DNA from: a virus
IMG/VR virus record: IMGVR_UViG_3300009135_000011
Location: 1-28,385 of that record
Length of the DNA stretch: 28,385 bases
Direction: 5' to 3' (one strand)
Part shown: piece by piece, positions 13,690 through 22,124 of the stretch
Layout of the letters: each line of letters begins with the position of its first letter
Position numbering within the stretch: the stretch's first letter is position 1
Made by a program: the position numbers and the translations under genes
Notes under the pieces: generated by a model
Database searches by the model: none
What the model saw: only the letters and a program-made list of their open reading frames with translations
Told to the model about the DNA's origin: nothing

Positions 13690-14180
13690 TTAAACCAGAC
13701 ATCATTTTATGCGACATCATCTCGACTGATATGTCTATAGATCCTTCTAGAGTTGTTGTGTATAATCAGAATTGGAAATCCCCAAAGGATGAAGGTATTT
13801 ATATTGTTGTATCCGGTGGAACTGAGCGTATAATCGGAAATACTAATAGTTTTGACCATGCCAACGATAAGGAAATTAAAAAAGTTTCCGTTTCTGCTAC
13901 TTACAATATTGAGATCACCAGCAAGAATACGGATGCAAAATACAGAAAAGCTGAAGTTCTGGCAGCTATCGGCTCAACATACTCAGAACAAAAACAGGAA
14001 GAGAATCAAATAAGGATTTTTAGAGCCGGACAGATTCAAGATCTTTCTTTTATTGATGGTCGGTCAGCATTAAACAGGTACCAAATACCTGTAATTATCA
14101 ACAGTGTTCAAATCTATGAAAAATCAATCATTACTTATAATGGATTTCTACAACCAGAAGTTTTAGCCGAAGCTCCATAA
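13686..14180 (+). CDS. Probable tail terminator protein (TTG start)
   Basis: 164 residues starting at TTG, overlapping the upstream stop as TTGA. The pattern is N-terminal helix, then GIYIVVSGGTERIIGN, KVSVSATYNIEITSKN, a helix AKYRKAEVLAAIGSTYSEQK, and RYQIPVIINSVQIYEKS. This helix-strand order fits the minor tail terminator that caps the tail tube and sheath, and it is followed by the sheath gene after a 23-bp gap. Assignment by fold pattern and position. Confidence 0.62.
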   Translation: MIKPDIILCDIISTDMSIDPSRVVVYNQNWKSPKDEGIYIVVSGGTERIIGNTNSFDHANDKEIKKVSVSATYNIEITSKNTDAKYRKAEVLAAIGSTYSEQKQEENQIRIFRAGQIQDLSFIDGRSALNRYQIPVIINSVQIYEKSIITYNGFLQPEVLAEAP

Positions 14181-14203
14181 TTAATCAAAAATAGGGGGGT
14201 ATT

Positions 14204-15673
14204 ATGTCTTTAGACCTTGGAAACGTTGTCAGAGTATCAATTTCAGGACCAGAAAGAGGGCTTGCAAATGTTAATACATCAGCACTAGCTATTATTACAG
14301 ATGACGCTCCAATCCCTGGTGATTTCGGGGTATCTAGGACTTATCTTAATCCTGATGGAGTAGCATTGGATTTTGGTAGTAGTTCTGATACATACAGGAT
14401 TGCTCTTGCTGTTTTTAACCAAAAACTAAACATCTTAACCGGTGGAGGATTTCTGGTTGTTATACCCAGACTGCAAACAGCTCCAGCCGTAGCCGCTGTC
14501 ATTCTTGGAAATGGACCTGTTAATCTTTTGAGCTTAGCCGCCGAAGACTACAATCTGAATGTTGATGTTGATGGAGGTGGTGCAGGTGATGAACTTATCG
14601 GGGAGATTGACACGACTTCTCTTGAGACTGCTGAGACATCTCTAAACAGTACTGATATTACAGCTGCAGGATTGGTTTTTACACTATCAGGCGAATTGTC
14701 GTCTGCTTTTGTCACTCTTTCGACAATTGCAACGGGTGTCACAAAATCAATTGATATAGGAACAGCTGGAACCGGTACAGATATTGCTGTTCCTCTCGGA
14801 TTGGAAGGAAGCGCAACCGGAGCAGATACAGGAGTTGAACGGGCAAAAGACGCAATACTGAGAACAAAAGCAAGTGTGAATTATTTCGGTATTGTTTATA
14901 ATGCAAAATTTGCTGATGCTGATCTTCTTGAGCTTGCTGCCACTGTTCAAAGCCTGGACAAATTTCAAGCAGTTGGTTCTAATCTTACCGCTGATATAGC
15001 CGGAGTTTTTACGACACTAAAAGATTCTGGTTATACCCAAACAAGGTGTATGCTTTATACAAATTCTGAAGATGATTCACTCGATTTTGCAGCCGGGTAC
15101 ATGTCCAGACTTATGTCAATCAATTTCAATGCATCAGGAACCGCTTTAACAATGCATCTCAAGGATTTTGTTGGACTGGTTGCTGATTCAGGTGTTACGC
15201 AAACATTTTTAGATGCTTCTCAAAATGCAGGGGTTGATGTTCTGGCAGATCTTGGAATTCCAAAGATTTTCATATCAGGCGCAAACCTGTTTTCTGATCA
15301 GGCTTATACAAGACTCGCTCTAAAAGTTGATTTACAGATTGCCGGTTTTAATTATCTAGCCACGACGACGACCAGGATTCCACAGACAGAAGCGGGAATG
15401 GATGGATTAAAGGGCTCTTATCGCGCGGTCATGAAAAGATATGTTGGGGTTGGCGTGTTTGCCCCTGGAACATGGAACAATGCTACACGTTTTGGAAATC
15501 CAGCAGACCATGATAGAAATATTGAGGAATTTGGGTATTATCTTTATTCTCTCCCTGTTTCTCAGCAAGCTCAAAACGTGAGGGAAACAAGAGTGGCGCC
15601 TGTTGTTCAAATTGCTGCAAAAGAGTCTGGAGCAATTCACAGCTCTGATGTCATCGTTTTAGTTGAACCATAA
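14204..15673 (+). CDS. Contractile tail sheath protein (DUF3383)
   Basis: 489 residues, with AGGGGGG 6 bases before the ATG. The protein matches the DUF3383 sheath family: N-terminal LGNVVRVSISGPERGLANVN, INTLALIITDDAP-type strand, YLNPDGVALDFGSSSDTY, an inserted Gly/Ala/Thr-rich beta domain at about 110-215, then ILRTKASVNYFGIVYNAKF, a CMLYTNSEDDSLDFAAGYMS strand, and GLKGSYRAVMKRYVGVGVF. The C-terminal end NVRETRVAPVVQIAAKESG carries a strand that threads to neighbouring subunits. Sheath presence defines a myovirus-type tail. Confidence 0.92.
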   Translation: MSLDLGNVVRVSISGPERGLANVNTSALAIITDDAPIPGDFGVSRTYLNPDGVALDFGSSSDTYRIALAVFNQKLNILTGGGFLVVIPRLQTAPAVAAVILGNGPVNLLSLAAEDYNLNVDVDGGGAGDELIGEIDTTSLETAETSLNSTDITAAGLVFTLSGELSSAFVTLSTIATGVTKSIDIGTAGTGTDIAVPLGLEGSATGADTGVERAKDAILRTKASVNYFGIVYNAKFADADLLELAATVQSLDKFQAVGSNLTADIAGVFTTLKDSGYTQTRCMLYTNSEDDSLDFAAGYMSRLMSINFNASGTALTMHLKDFVGLVADSGVTQTFLDASQNAGVDVLADLGIPKIFISGANLFSDQAYTRLALKVDLQIAGFNYLATTTTRIPQTEAGMDGLKGSYRAVMKRYVGVGVFAPGTWNNATRFGNPADHDRNIEEFGYYLYSLPVSQQAQNVRETRVAPVVQIAAKESGAIHSSDVIVLVEP

Positions 15674-15688
15674 AATAAGGATTAAAAA

Positions 15689-16156
15689 ATGAGTGTATCA
15701 TTAACGGGTAAAGACACGATTGCAATAGGGTCAAGGGGTTTGGCTCCTCGAATTTTCGCTGATTTGGCTGATGGGGATACCGGTGTTCTTGATTTCCCAA
15801 ATAATTTAGTTGAAGCAAAAACAGGAAAGAACGGGAATACTATTTACGCTTTTAACTCTACCGGCGTAGTCTGCACATTTAATGTAAGAGTTATGCGAGG
15901 TTCAGCAGATGACAAATATCTGAACGCAGAAATGAACAGATATAAAAATGAACCTGCAGCTTACACTTTGCTAGACGGTGAGATCGTGAAACGAGTCGGT
16001 GACGGTGAGGGTAATATCACCAATGATGTATATTCACTGGATGGTGGTATTGTCCAAAAAATGCCAAACGTGAAAGAAAATGTTGAAGGGGACACTGAAC
16101 AGGCTGTTACTATCTGGCAAATCATATTCGCTAATTCTGATCGAGGCTTATCATAA
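15689..16156 (+). CDS. Tail tube protein (DUF3277)
   Basis: 155 residues directly after the sheath gene, AAGGA upstream. DUF3277-type tube features: LTGKDTIAIGSRGLAPRIFAD, the acidic GDTGVLDFPNNLVEAKTGKNG, the strand TVFNVRVMRGSADDKYLN-like region, and the C-terminal QAVTIWQIIFANSDRGLS strand. The tube is the inner channel of the contracting tail. The stop overlaps the next ATG by one base. Confidence 0.9.
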   Translation: MSVSLTGKDTIAIGSRGLAPRIFADLADGDTGVLDFPNNLVEAKTGKNGNTIYAFNSTGVVCTFNVRVMRGSADDKYLNAEMNRYKNEPAAYTLLDGEIVKRVGDGEGNITNDVYSLDGGIVQKMPNVKENVEGDTEQAVTIWQIIFANSDRGLS

Positions 16157-16599
16157 TGTCATTAATAGACGGAATTGAACTAAATGTCACCCCTGCATCA
16201 TTTGCCGAAGTGATGGCACTAGAAGAGGCGATATCAAAAGCCCTCAAGGCAGACGGAATCAAGATTGATTTGTCTTCTGTGAATATTGATCTTGAGAATA
16301 TTGAAAAGTTTGAGGCCGGTGACGTTGGATGGGTAGCAGCTCCTATTTTGACATTAGTAACAGATAGTGCAATCAGGGTGCATCTTTTTCAATGTGCTAA
16401 AAGGGCTCTGTTTGGAAAAGATAAAATTGATGTGGATTTCTTCGATAAAGTCGAAAACCGGAAATATTATTATCCGATCATGATGGAGGTATTAAAAATT
16501 AACATAGCCCCTTTTTTCGGCCTAGCGAGTTCAGCGTTCTCGAACCTTCCAGGCCTGACAGAATTACTCCAAAAGTTAAAATCACAGCCTCAGAAGTAG
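16156..16599 (+). CDS. Tail assembly chaperone, zero-frame product
   Basis: 147 residues ending QKLKSQPQK with TAG at 16597-16599. Lies between tube and tape measure, the constant place of tail assembly chaperones. The protein is helical: FAEVMALEEAISKALKADG, a short acidic loop, VAAPILTLVTDSAIRVHLFQ, then RKYYYPIMMEVLKINIAPFF. Residues 119-121 (Pro-Phe-Phe) are encoded by CC-T-TTT-TTC, a perfect slippery heptamer for a -1 shift. The tail may be shortened or extended depending on the shift. Confidence 0.85.
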   Translation: MSLIDGIELNVTPASFAEVMALEEAISKALKADGIKIDLSSVNIDLENIEKFEAGDVGWVAAPILTLVTDSAIRVHLFQCAKRALFGKDKIDVDFFDKVENRKYYYPIMMEVLKINIAPFFGLASSAFSNLPGLTELLQKLKSQPQK

Positions 16600-16754
16600 A
16601 TTTCATCTGTATCAGGATTACTAAAAGCGGATATTATAGCGGTAATCCTGATCTAGTCAGAAAAGCCCCAATCGATGATGTTTTCAGGATACTTGATTAT
16701 GAAAACTTTCTTTCCGAATACGAATTCACAGAATATAAACTAAACGAAAAATGA
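16156..16754 (+). CDS. Tail assembly chaperone, -1 frameshift extended product
   Basis: If ribosomes slip back one base at TTTTTTC (16512-16518), the -1 frame continues without a stop for 78 codons to TGA at 16752-16754. This gives a protein of about 199 residues (121 shared, then 78 new). The extension (FRPSEFSVLEP, KVKITASEVDFICIRITKSG, LVRKAPIDDVFRILDYE) is coding-like and ends in a 4-base ATGA overlap with the tape measure start, as the rest of this operon does. The extended form in known systems bridges chaperone and tape measure during tail assembly. Confidence 0.85.
16512..16518 (+). promoter_or_regulatory. -1 programmed ribosomal frameshift site TTTTTTC
   Basis: In zero frame the bases read T-TTT-TTC, the canonical X-XXY-YYZ layout. 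Downstream, CGAG (16526-16529) can pair with CTCG (16539-16542), nested within GGCCT (16519-16523) and AGGCC (16551-16555): a candidate stimulatory stem-loop starting near the usual spacing. Confidence 0.85.
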
Positions 16755-18250
16755 ATATAGCTGAACTATTCGCCCGTATCGGATTAAAGACAGACGAACA
16801 TAAGGCGAAAAGCTTCCACAGGGCAATGACCACCGTTAAAGTTGGCATGTTTGCCGCCACTGCAGCCGCCGCCGCAACATCACTTGCAATTAGAAAGATC
16901 ACCTCTGACGCAATGGCTGGAGCTGTAGCATTCAAGCAGTTTGAAGTTGAGACAGGGGCTAGTGCTCAACAGCTTCAAAAATGGCAGTCAGTCGCAGAAC
17001 AAACAAATCAATCAGCCGAATCCGTTTCATCAGCAATAAAAGCGATTGTCTCTAATCAAGAAAAGATAAGGCTTGGTCAAGGCGACATATCCGGTTATCA
17101 GTTACTCGGTATCGATCCCAGGCAAGACCCCTTTAAAATTCTTGAAGATCTGAGAGAGAAATCAAAAGGTCTTTCCGATGGAATGAAAAAGAATATTCTG
17201 TCTCAGATTGGTGTTGGTACTGGTCTTCTGCAAACCCTTAATCTTACCAGGGATGAATTTGACTCGATGGCTGATAGGGCATGGATCATTTCACCACAGG
17301 CAATCGAAACACTAAACAAGACAAAATCATCAGTTGATTTGGCTTCTCGTGCTATCAAATACATGAAAACGCAGATAGCAGTTGGGCTTTCACCTGAAAT
17401 CAGAAAGACAACAAAGGATATTCAAGAATTCTTGAAAGCCAATGAAAAAGGCATAATAAAAGGTTTTAAACTCGGTTATAAATATGTATCGATGTTTGTC
17501 GGTGCGATAACAAATGCAGCGTCAATGATCAATAGCCTGGTAAGAAGCACGGTTGGATGGGAAGCGGCAATCAAGGGATTGCTAGGTGTAATAATACTTA
17601 TGAATTCAGCTCTTCTTATTTCTCCTATCGGACTGATAGCTGCTGGTTTTATATTGCTGGTTGCCGTTTTGGATGATCTGTACGTATATTCAAAAGGTGG
17701 TAAATCTCTTTTTGGGGAGTTTATGAAAAGTTTCCCTGAATTGGAGAAATCTTTAAAAGGTTTCTTTTCTTCTTTGAAAGAGGCTTACAATCTTTACAAG
17801 GCTTTTTCCTCAAGTGATGAAATGTCCATTAAGAATATTTTAAAAGAATGGGGAGATCTCGGAAAATCAATATTGTTTGTCTATGAAAAATTAAAAGCTA
17901 TCGGAGATTTTACCAAAAATAATAATATAAAAACACCCGGAATTCTCGATTTTGTTCCTGGAGGGCGCTTTGCAGAGATCGGCCTAAAGTCCGGTGTTGA
18001 TTCGGGCATTATAAAAGAAATAAGAGGTATGTTTTCTGGAATCGGATTAAAATCAAGTTCTGATACTAACATTGTAAAAGCAATAAGTGATATGTTTTCT
18101 AAGATCACAAGCAAGGGCGTTACTCAAAATAATAATATTGACGTAAATATCAGCGGGTCAGGAGATCCGGTTTCAACAGGTGAGGCAGCCGCAAACTCAA
18201 TACAGCGGTCAATTAACGCCGCATCAGCTCAACTACCAAGAGATCAATAA
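16751..18250 (+). CDS. Tail tape measure protein
   Basis: 499 residues, ATGA overlap with the frameshifted chaperone. N-terminal helix region (AELFARIGLKTDEHKAKSFH, Ala-rich 35-48), a TGASAQQLQKWQSVAEQTN segment typical of tape measures, a hydrophobic stretch at about 274-307 (GLLGVIILMNSALLISPIG, then LIAAGFILLVAVL) that may insert into the host membrane, and a C-terminus NNNIDVNISGSGDPVSTG. Using the usual rule of about 0.15 nm per residue, the tail would be short, near 75 nm. Residues 410-430 and 431-451 are a tandem duplicate. No peptidase domain seen. Confidence 0.85.
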   Translation: MNIAELFARIGLKTDEHKAKSFHRAMTTVKVGMFAATAAAAATSLAIRKITSDAMAGAVAFKQFEVETGASAQQLQKWQSVAEQTNQSAESVSSAIKAIVSNQEKIRLGQGDISGYQLLGIDPRQDPFKILEDLREKSKGLSDGMKKNILSQIGVGTGLLQTLNLTRDEFDSMADRAWIISPQAIETLNKTKSSVDLASRAIKYMKTQIAVGLSPEIRKTTKDIQEFLKANEKGIIKGFKLGYKYVSMFVGAITNAASMINSLVRSTVGWEAAIKGLLGVIILMNSALLISPIGLIAAGFILLVAVLDDLYVYSKGGKSLFGEFMKSFPELEKSLKGFFSSLKEAYNLYKAFSSSDEMSIKNILKEWGDLGKSILFVYEKLKAIGDFTKNNNIKTPGILDFVPGGRFAEIGLKSGVDSGIIKEIRGMFSGIGLKSSSDTNIVKAISDMFSKITSKGVTQNNNIDVNISGSGDPVSTGEAAANSIQRSINAASAQLPRDQ

Positions 18251-19047
18251 TGAGTTTTGAGACAATAGTCCAATCAACTAATTCCGGGGTATCAAATGCA
18301 AGGTCATACCTTGATAATAAGGCCAACACCATTCTAAGGCCTAAAGAAAATTGGGGGATTGAGGGTTTTATTTTTGATGTACCTAGTAAGGAATCTCTAA
18401 ACATAACTTACGACATCACGGATCATTTCACTGAGTCTAATTCTTTTCTAAATGATCATAAAGTAAAAAAGCCCATCATAATCACATTAACCGGTTTCAT
18501 TGGTGAGCTGGTTTTCAGGTCTCCGGCTGGCGTGGAGGGTGCGGTTCAGGAAATATCAAACCGTCTTGAAGCTGTTGAGGCTTATACAGGAGATCTAACA
18601 CCAGGGGCAGTCCAAGAAGCACAAAGAGTAGTACAAAGAGCTCAGGCCGCTATATCAGCGATTAACCAGACACTCGACAAAGCACAGAATATTATAGGGT
18701 TTTTTGATGGAGATGGGCCGGAAGAAACGGCGCAGCAAAAGGCTTACAAGGATATTTCTGCTCTAGGAGATACAATTAAACTAGAAGTACAGACACCATG
18801 GGATTTTTTCAACGACATGACAATACAGTCAATTTCTGCAACCCAGGACAAAGAGACAAACCAGATAACAGATTTTTCAGTAACTCTAAAACAGATAAGA
18901 GTCTCAGATACAGAAACAGTTGATTTTGACAAAGACCAATTCCCAGTTAGAGAGAAAGTGCAGTCGGCTCCAGCAGAGGACCAAGGGAACATAAGAGGTC
19001 AGGATGAACTAATCTCCCTACCATTTAAGATTTTTGGGCGCAAATGA
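18250..19047 (+). CDS. Baseplate hub/Dit-like protein
   Basis: 265 residues. The N-terminal pattern GIEGFIFDVPSKESLNITYD, ITDHFTESNSFLNDHKVKK, PIIITLTGFIGELV is that of Dit-like baseplate domains: an acidic DH-type turn and a paired strand. The middle has a helical stretch (GAVQEAQRVVQRAQAAISAI) and the end a FSVTLKQIRVSDTETVD strand. Follows the tape measure, where the distal tail protein lies in many myoviruses. The next gene overlaps by 4 bases. Confidence 0.72.
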   Translation: MSFETIVQSTNSGVSNARSYLDNKANTILRPKENWGIEGFIFDVPSKESLNITYDITDHFTESNSFLNDHKVKKPIIITLTGFIGELVFRSPAGVEGAVQEISNRLEAVEAYTGDLTPGAVQEAQRVVQRAQAAISAINQTLDKAQNIIGFFDGDGPEETAQQKAYKDISALGDTIKLEVQTPWDFFNDMTIQSISATQDKETNQITDFSVTLKQIRVSDTETVDFDKDQFPVREKVQSAPAEDQGNIRGQDELISLPFKIFGRK

Positions 19048-19481
19048 AAAGGCTAGACGGAATAGCAGCAACAGGAGTTCAGGATCTAGCGACAACGGCA
19101 AGTAACGGGGATACTGTTTCAATGAAGCTGTATTATAGATCCGCTGTCCAGGCCTGGTTTATGGATATAACATGGAAAGAATTTATCCTCGAGGGGAACA
19201 GCGTTTTTTCTTCACCGAATTTACTTAGTCAATATGAAGCAATTATCCCTTTTGGAGTGGCAGTAATAACAGAAGGATCAGGAAATCCTTTCCTTATAAA
19301 TGATTTTTCATCTGGTAGGGCAAATATTTACATTCTTTCCCCGGAAGAAGTTGAACAGGTTCAGGAGTTTTATATTGAACAAGGCGAAATCACATTAACA
19401 ACCGAGCCAGGCGTTCAAGATGTAGTCGGGATTGATTCTGAAACCGGAATTTTAGTAAATGGACAATTAATAGGATTGTAA
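19044..19481 (+). CDS. Baseplate plug-like protein (DUF6983/Pam3 gp18-like)
   Basis: 145 residues, overlap of 4 bases upstream. The order VSMKLYYRSAVQAWFMDITW, then FILEGNSVFSSPNLLSQYE, FGVAVITEGSGNPFLINDF, YILSPEEVEQV is a small beta-barrel with conserved W-D/I pairs and the ...G..I..S.NLL..Y motif. I associate it with baseplate plug or hub components in small myoviruses. Assignment by that motif pattern and position between Dit-like and hub genes. Confidence 0.6.
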   Translation: MKRLDGIAATGVQDLATTASNGDTVSMKLYYRSAVQAWFMDITWKEFILEGNSVFSSPNLLSQYEAIIPFGVAVITEGSGNPFLINDFSSGRANIYILSPEEVEQVQEFYIEQGEITLTTEPGVQDVVGIDSETGILVNGQLIGL

Positions 19482-19483
19482 AA

Positions 19484-20650
19484 ATGGCTGACATAGATGT
19501 AATTGATTTTTTGGATATTGATCCACTAGATAGCATTTCAGAGGATGGAAGCTTGCTTGCTTCTAAGTCTGAAGCCGGTCCTATCGGTAGAATATCAATA
19601 GAAGAACTCAGAGATAGGCTACTCGGTGGGAATGTGAAAGCAGATATCTATAAACATGAATTTTTAACAGCTGAGACATGGGAAGCAGTCTCAGGGCTTT
19701 CAGGGAATGAAATAATCAAAACGGTTGTTGACTGTTCTGAAATGTTGCTAGGTGAAGTGATTGTTAAATACGGAGGGGTAACCAAAAAAACACTGGTCCC
19801 CGGAGATGTCGAAACTGTTATCAATAAAAGCACTGATATTGATATTGTGTCAAATAATACGGATTTTGATATCAGTAAGAGCACTTATGACAATAAATCA
19901 AAAGACGTTTCAGCCCAAGAATCTGCATTACAGGGATGCGACTTCAAGCCAGATGGCACAAAAATGTATGTTCTTGGGCAATCATCCGATGCCGTTTTCC
20001 AATATACATTATCTACACCATGGGATGTGTCTACGGCTAGTTATGATTCTATCTCGTTTTCGTTCAGCAACGGTACAGCTATTAGATTCAAGCCAGATGG
20101 AACAAAAATGTATATTCTTTCAGCAGCATCAGTTTATCAATATACATTATCTACACCATGGGATGTGTCTACGGCTGGGTCTCCGGTTTCTAAGTCTCTA
20201 ACTGCAGAAGGGAATGCTAATGCAGGTTTTTGTATTAGCAGTGATGGAACAAATATATATATTTGCGACTCTGCAAACGATAGAATAAACCAGTACTCAA
20301 TGACCGCATGGGATTTATCAACATTAGTATATGATACAGTGAATTTAAGCATAGCAGCACAAGATAATAATTGTACTGGTTTAGATGTAACATCGGATGG
20401 AAATACAATGTATCTTTCCGGTTTTCAGAATAACAAAGTATATCAATATGATTTATCAACAGCATGGGATTTATCAACAGCTAGTTACAGTACGCATTCG
20501 TATGCTCCATCAGAATTATCTTTATCTATCGATATCACGTTAAAAACAGACGACGATAAAATGTATCTATGTGATCAAGATGCCAATATTTATCAGTACT
20601 CAACATCTGGAGAATTTGCCGGGTCAGCATTCGCAATGGTGATAAAATAA
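19484..20650 (+). CDS. Fibre-like protein with five-bladed beta-propeller
   Basis: 388 residues. The N-terminus (IDPLDSISEDGSLLASKSE, IGRISIEELRDRLLG) looks like a fibre attachment segment, with a 55-110 adaptor region. From residue 151 five repeats of about 40-50 residues follow: FKPDGTKMYVLGQSSDAVFQ (blade 1), FKPDGTKMYILSAASVYQY (2), ISSDGTNIYICDSANDRINQ (3), VTSDGNTMYLSGFQNNKVYQ (4), KTDDDKMYLCDQDANIYQY (5), joined by WD(V/L)STASY. Blades 1 and 2 are nearly identical at DNA level. A surface-binding role is likely; a catalytic role is not excluded. Unusually it sits among core baseplate genes. Confidence 0.78.
   Translation: MADIDVIDFLDIDPLDSISEDGSLLASKSEAGPIGRISIEELRDRLLGGNVKADIYKHEFLTAETWEAVSGLSGNEIIKTVVDCSEMLLGEVIVKYGGVTKKTLVPGDVETVINKSTDIDIVSNNTDFDISKSTYDNKSKDVSAQESALQGCDFKPDGTKMYVLGQSSDAVFQYTLSTPWDVSTASYDSISFSFSNGTAIRFKPDGTKMYILSAASVYQYTLSTPWDVSTAGSPVSKSLTAEGNANAGFCISSDGTNIYICDSANDRINQYSMTAWDLSTLVYDTVNLSIAAQDNNCTGLDVTSDGNTMYLSGFQNNKVYQYDLSTAWDLSTASYSTHSYAPSELSLSIDITLKTDDDKMYLCDQDANIYQYSTSGEFAGSAFAMVIK
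20000..20176 (+). repeat. 39-bp perfect direct repeat within propeller gene
   Basis: The 39 bases at 20000-20038 recur exactly at 20138-20176, 138 bp apart (46 codons), encoding the QYTLSTPWDVSTA part of blades 1 and 2. A second near-exact repeat (the FKPDGTKMY part) starts at 19943 and 20087. These mark a recent duplication of one blade. Confidence 0.9.
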
Positions 20651-21501
20651 TGCAAGGTAAATTTGGAAGAACTTACAGTTTGGATGTATTTAATCCAGCA
20701 GGAAAGCAAATTACTATTAAGCCTCCATTTACCATTAAATTTGTTGTTAATAGGAATGTTTTGTCATCTGCCAATCGAGCATCAATAGAACTGATTAACC
20801 TTGGTCCTGCTACCAGGAACCAAATATACAAGGATCGATTTTCTATAACGGATTATTGGCAAGTTCAACTACAGGCAGGATACAATAACCGACTTCATGA
20901 AATATTTACCGGAAATATACACGAGGCTTTTTCAGTGAAAGAAAACACGGAATGGAAAACCAGCCTTGATTGCTTCGACGGAATGAACGCTATTCAGAAT
21001 GGTTTTACTTCGAGCACCGTTGAAAAGAATACTCCAAAAGAAAACATTATCAGACAAGTTGCAAATGACATGCAAAACCTAGTTGTGGGTGTTTTAGGTT
21101 CACCAGTAGAAGGGGAAAGCCCCAGGGGAAAATCACTAATTGGTCAATCATCAGACGTTCTGACGCAATTAGTGGATGGACAATGGTTTATTGATAAAGA
21201 AAAACTTAATATTCTTAGTAGCTCTGAAGTTTTACCCGGAGCCGTGATAAAACTTGATCCTGATGATCTTCTTTCAACGCCACGAAGGCGAGAGACTTTT
21301 TTAGATGTTGAAACGCTTTTCGAACCTCAAGTACAAGTTGGAAGAGTTTACGAAATAGAGAGCCTTGAACCGAGGTACAACGGTCAATACAAAATAGTGG
21401 GATTTAATCACAATGTTGAAATATCTGGCGCTTCTTCCGGTTCTGCAACAACAACCCTATCACTTTATTTTGGAGCAGATGGTCTTCAGGAGTCCGCTTA
21501 A
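20650..21501 (+). CDS. Baseplate hub protein (gp27/gpD-like)
   Basis: 283 residues, starting in the one-base overlap of the propeller gene. N-terminal barrel: YSLDVFNPAGKQITIKPPFT, IKFVVNRNVLSSANRASIEL. Then LQAGYNNRLHEIFTGNI, a helical insert PKENIIRQVANDMQNL and LSSSEVLPGAVIKLDPD, and the end GRVYEIESLEPRYNGQYKI with GFNHNVEISG. This matches the hub protein that forms the ring under the tube, upstream of its spike. Spike gene follows directly. Confidence 0.8.
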   Translation: MQGKFGRTYSLDVFNPAGKQITIKPPFTIKFVVNRNVLSSANRASIELINLGPATRNQIYKDRFSITDYWQVQLQAGYNNRLHEIFTGNIHEAFSVKENTEWKTSLDCFDGMNAIQNGFTSSTVEKNTPKENIIRQVANDMQNLVVGVLGSPVEGESPRGKSLIGQSSDVLTQLVDGQWFIDKEKLNILSSSEVLPGAVIKLDPDDLLSTPRRRETFLDVETLFEPQVQVGRVYEIESLEPRYNGQYKIVGFNHNVEISGASSGSATTTLSLYFGADGLQESA

Positions 21502-22124
21502 TGGAACAAACTATCATACCTCCAGATCTTGACGACTTGCTTGCAGAGAGCCGGAATGTTGTTTTTTCAAATTTTAATTGTGTTCAGGTTGGGGAGCTTC
21601 AGAAAGTCAATGATGATCAAACAGTAGAGATTAAGATTCAGTTTTTACGAAGAATATCTGAAGAAAAGACAGAAAAATATCCCTTGCTCGTTGATTGTCC
21701 CTATGTGGTTATTAGTGGTGGCGGTTCATTTTTAGATATGCCTATCAAAAAAGGCGACTACTGTATTGTTCTTTTTAATGATAGAAATATTGACGACTGG
21801 TGGGACACTGCCAATGTTGCGGTTCCATCCGATACAAGAAAGCATAGTATTTCTGACGGTTTTGCATTAGTTGGTATCAATCCAAAGACAAAAGCGTTTT
21901 CAAATGATGGTGAGTTTGTGCGACTTTTGGGGCTGTCAGGTCCAGGCTCAGAAGAATTTGTAGCACGTCTTGGGGATGAGGTAGTAGTCACTATTCCAGC
22001 AAATACTTTTGTTGTTTCTGTTTCAGGTGGTTCAGGTTCTCCAGCCGTTGGAACATTAAACCCAGATCCAATAGATGTTGAGGGGACGATTACTTCAGCA
22101 TCAGGAGAGGTAAAAATAGGATGA
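21501..22124 (+). CDS. Baseplate spike protein (Gp138 N-terminal-like)
   Basis: 207 residues. CVQVGELQKVNDDQTVEIKI, YPLLVDCPYVVISGGGSFL, MPIKKGDYCIVLFNDRNID, DWWDTANVAVPSD, KHSISDGFALVGINP fit the Gp138 N-terminal (OB-fold-like) domain. The C-terminal part (VTIPANTFVVSVSGGSGSP, VEGTITSASGEVKIG) looks like the start of a beta-helical needle. Together with the hub it pierces the outer membrane. Next gene overlaps by 4 bases. Confidence 0.88.
   Translation: MEQTIIPPDLDDLLAESRNVVFSNFNCVQVGELQKVNDDQTVEIKIQFLRRISEEKTEKYPLLVDCPYVVISGGGSFLDMPIKKGDYCIVLFNDRNIDDWWDTANVAVPSDTRKHSISDGFALVGINPKTKAFSNDGEFVRLLGLSGPGSEEFVARLGDEVVVTIPANTFVVSVSGGSGSPAVGTLNPDPIDVEGTITSASGEVKIG

Noticed and set aside
16600-16750. 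Non-coding gap between chaperone and tape measure
   Set aside because: The -1 frame is open and coding-like throughout, so it is the frameshift extension rather than a spacer.
19943-20176. Diversity-generating retroelement (variable and template repeats) in the propeller gene
   Set aside because: Both repeats lie in one open frame, no reverse transcriptase gene is present in the window, and the differences are not adenine-specific in an obvious way.
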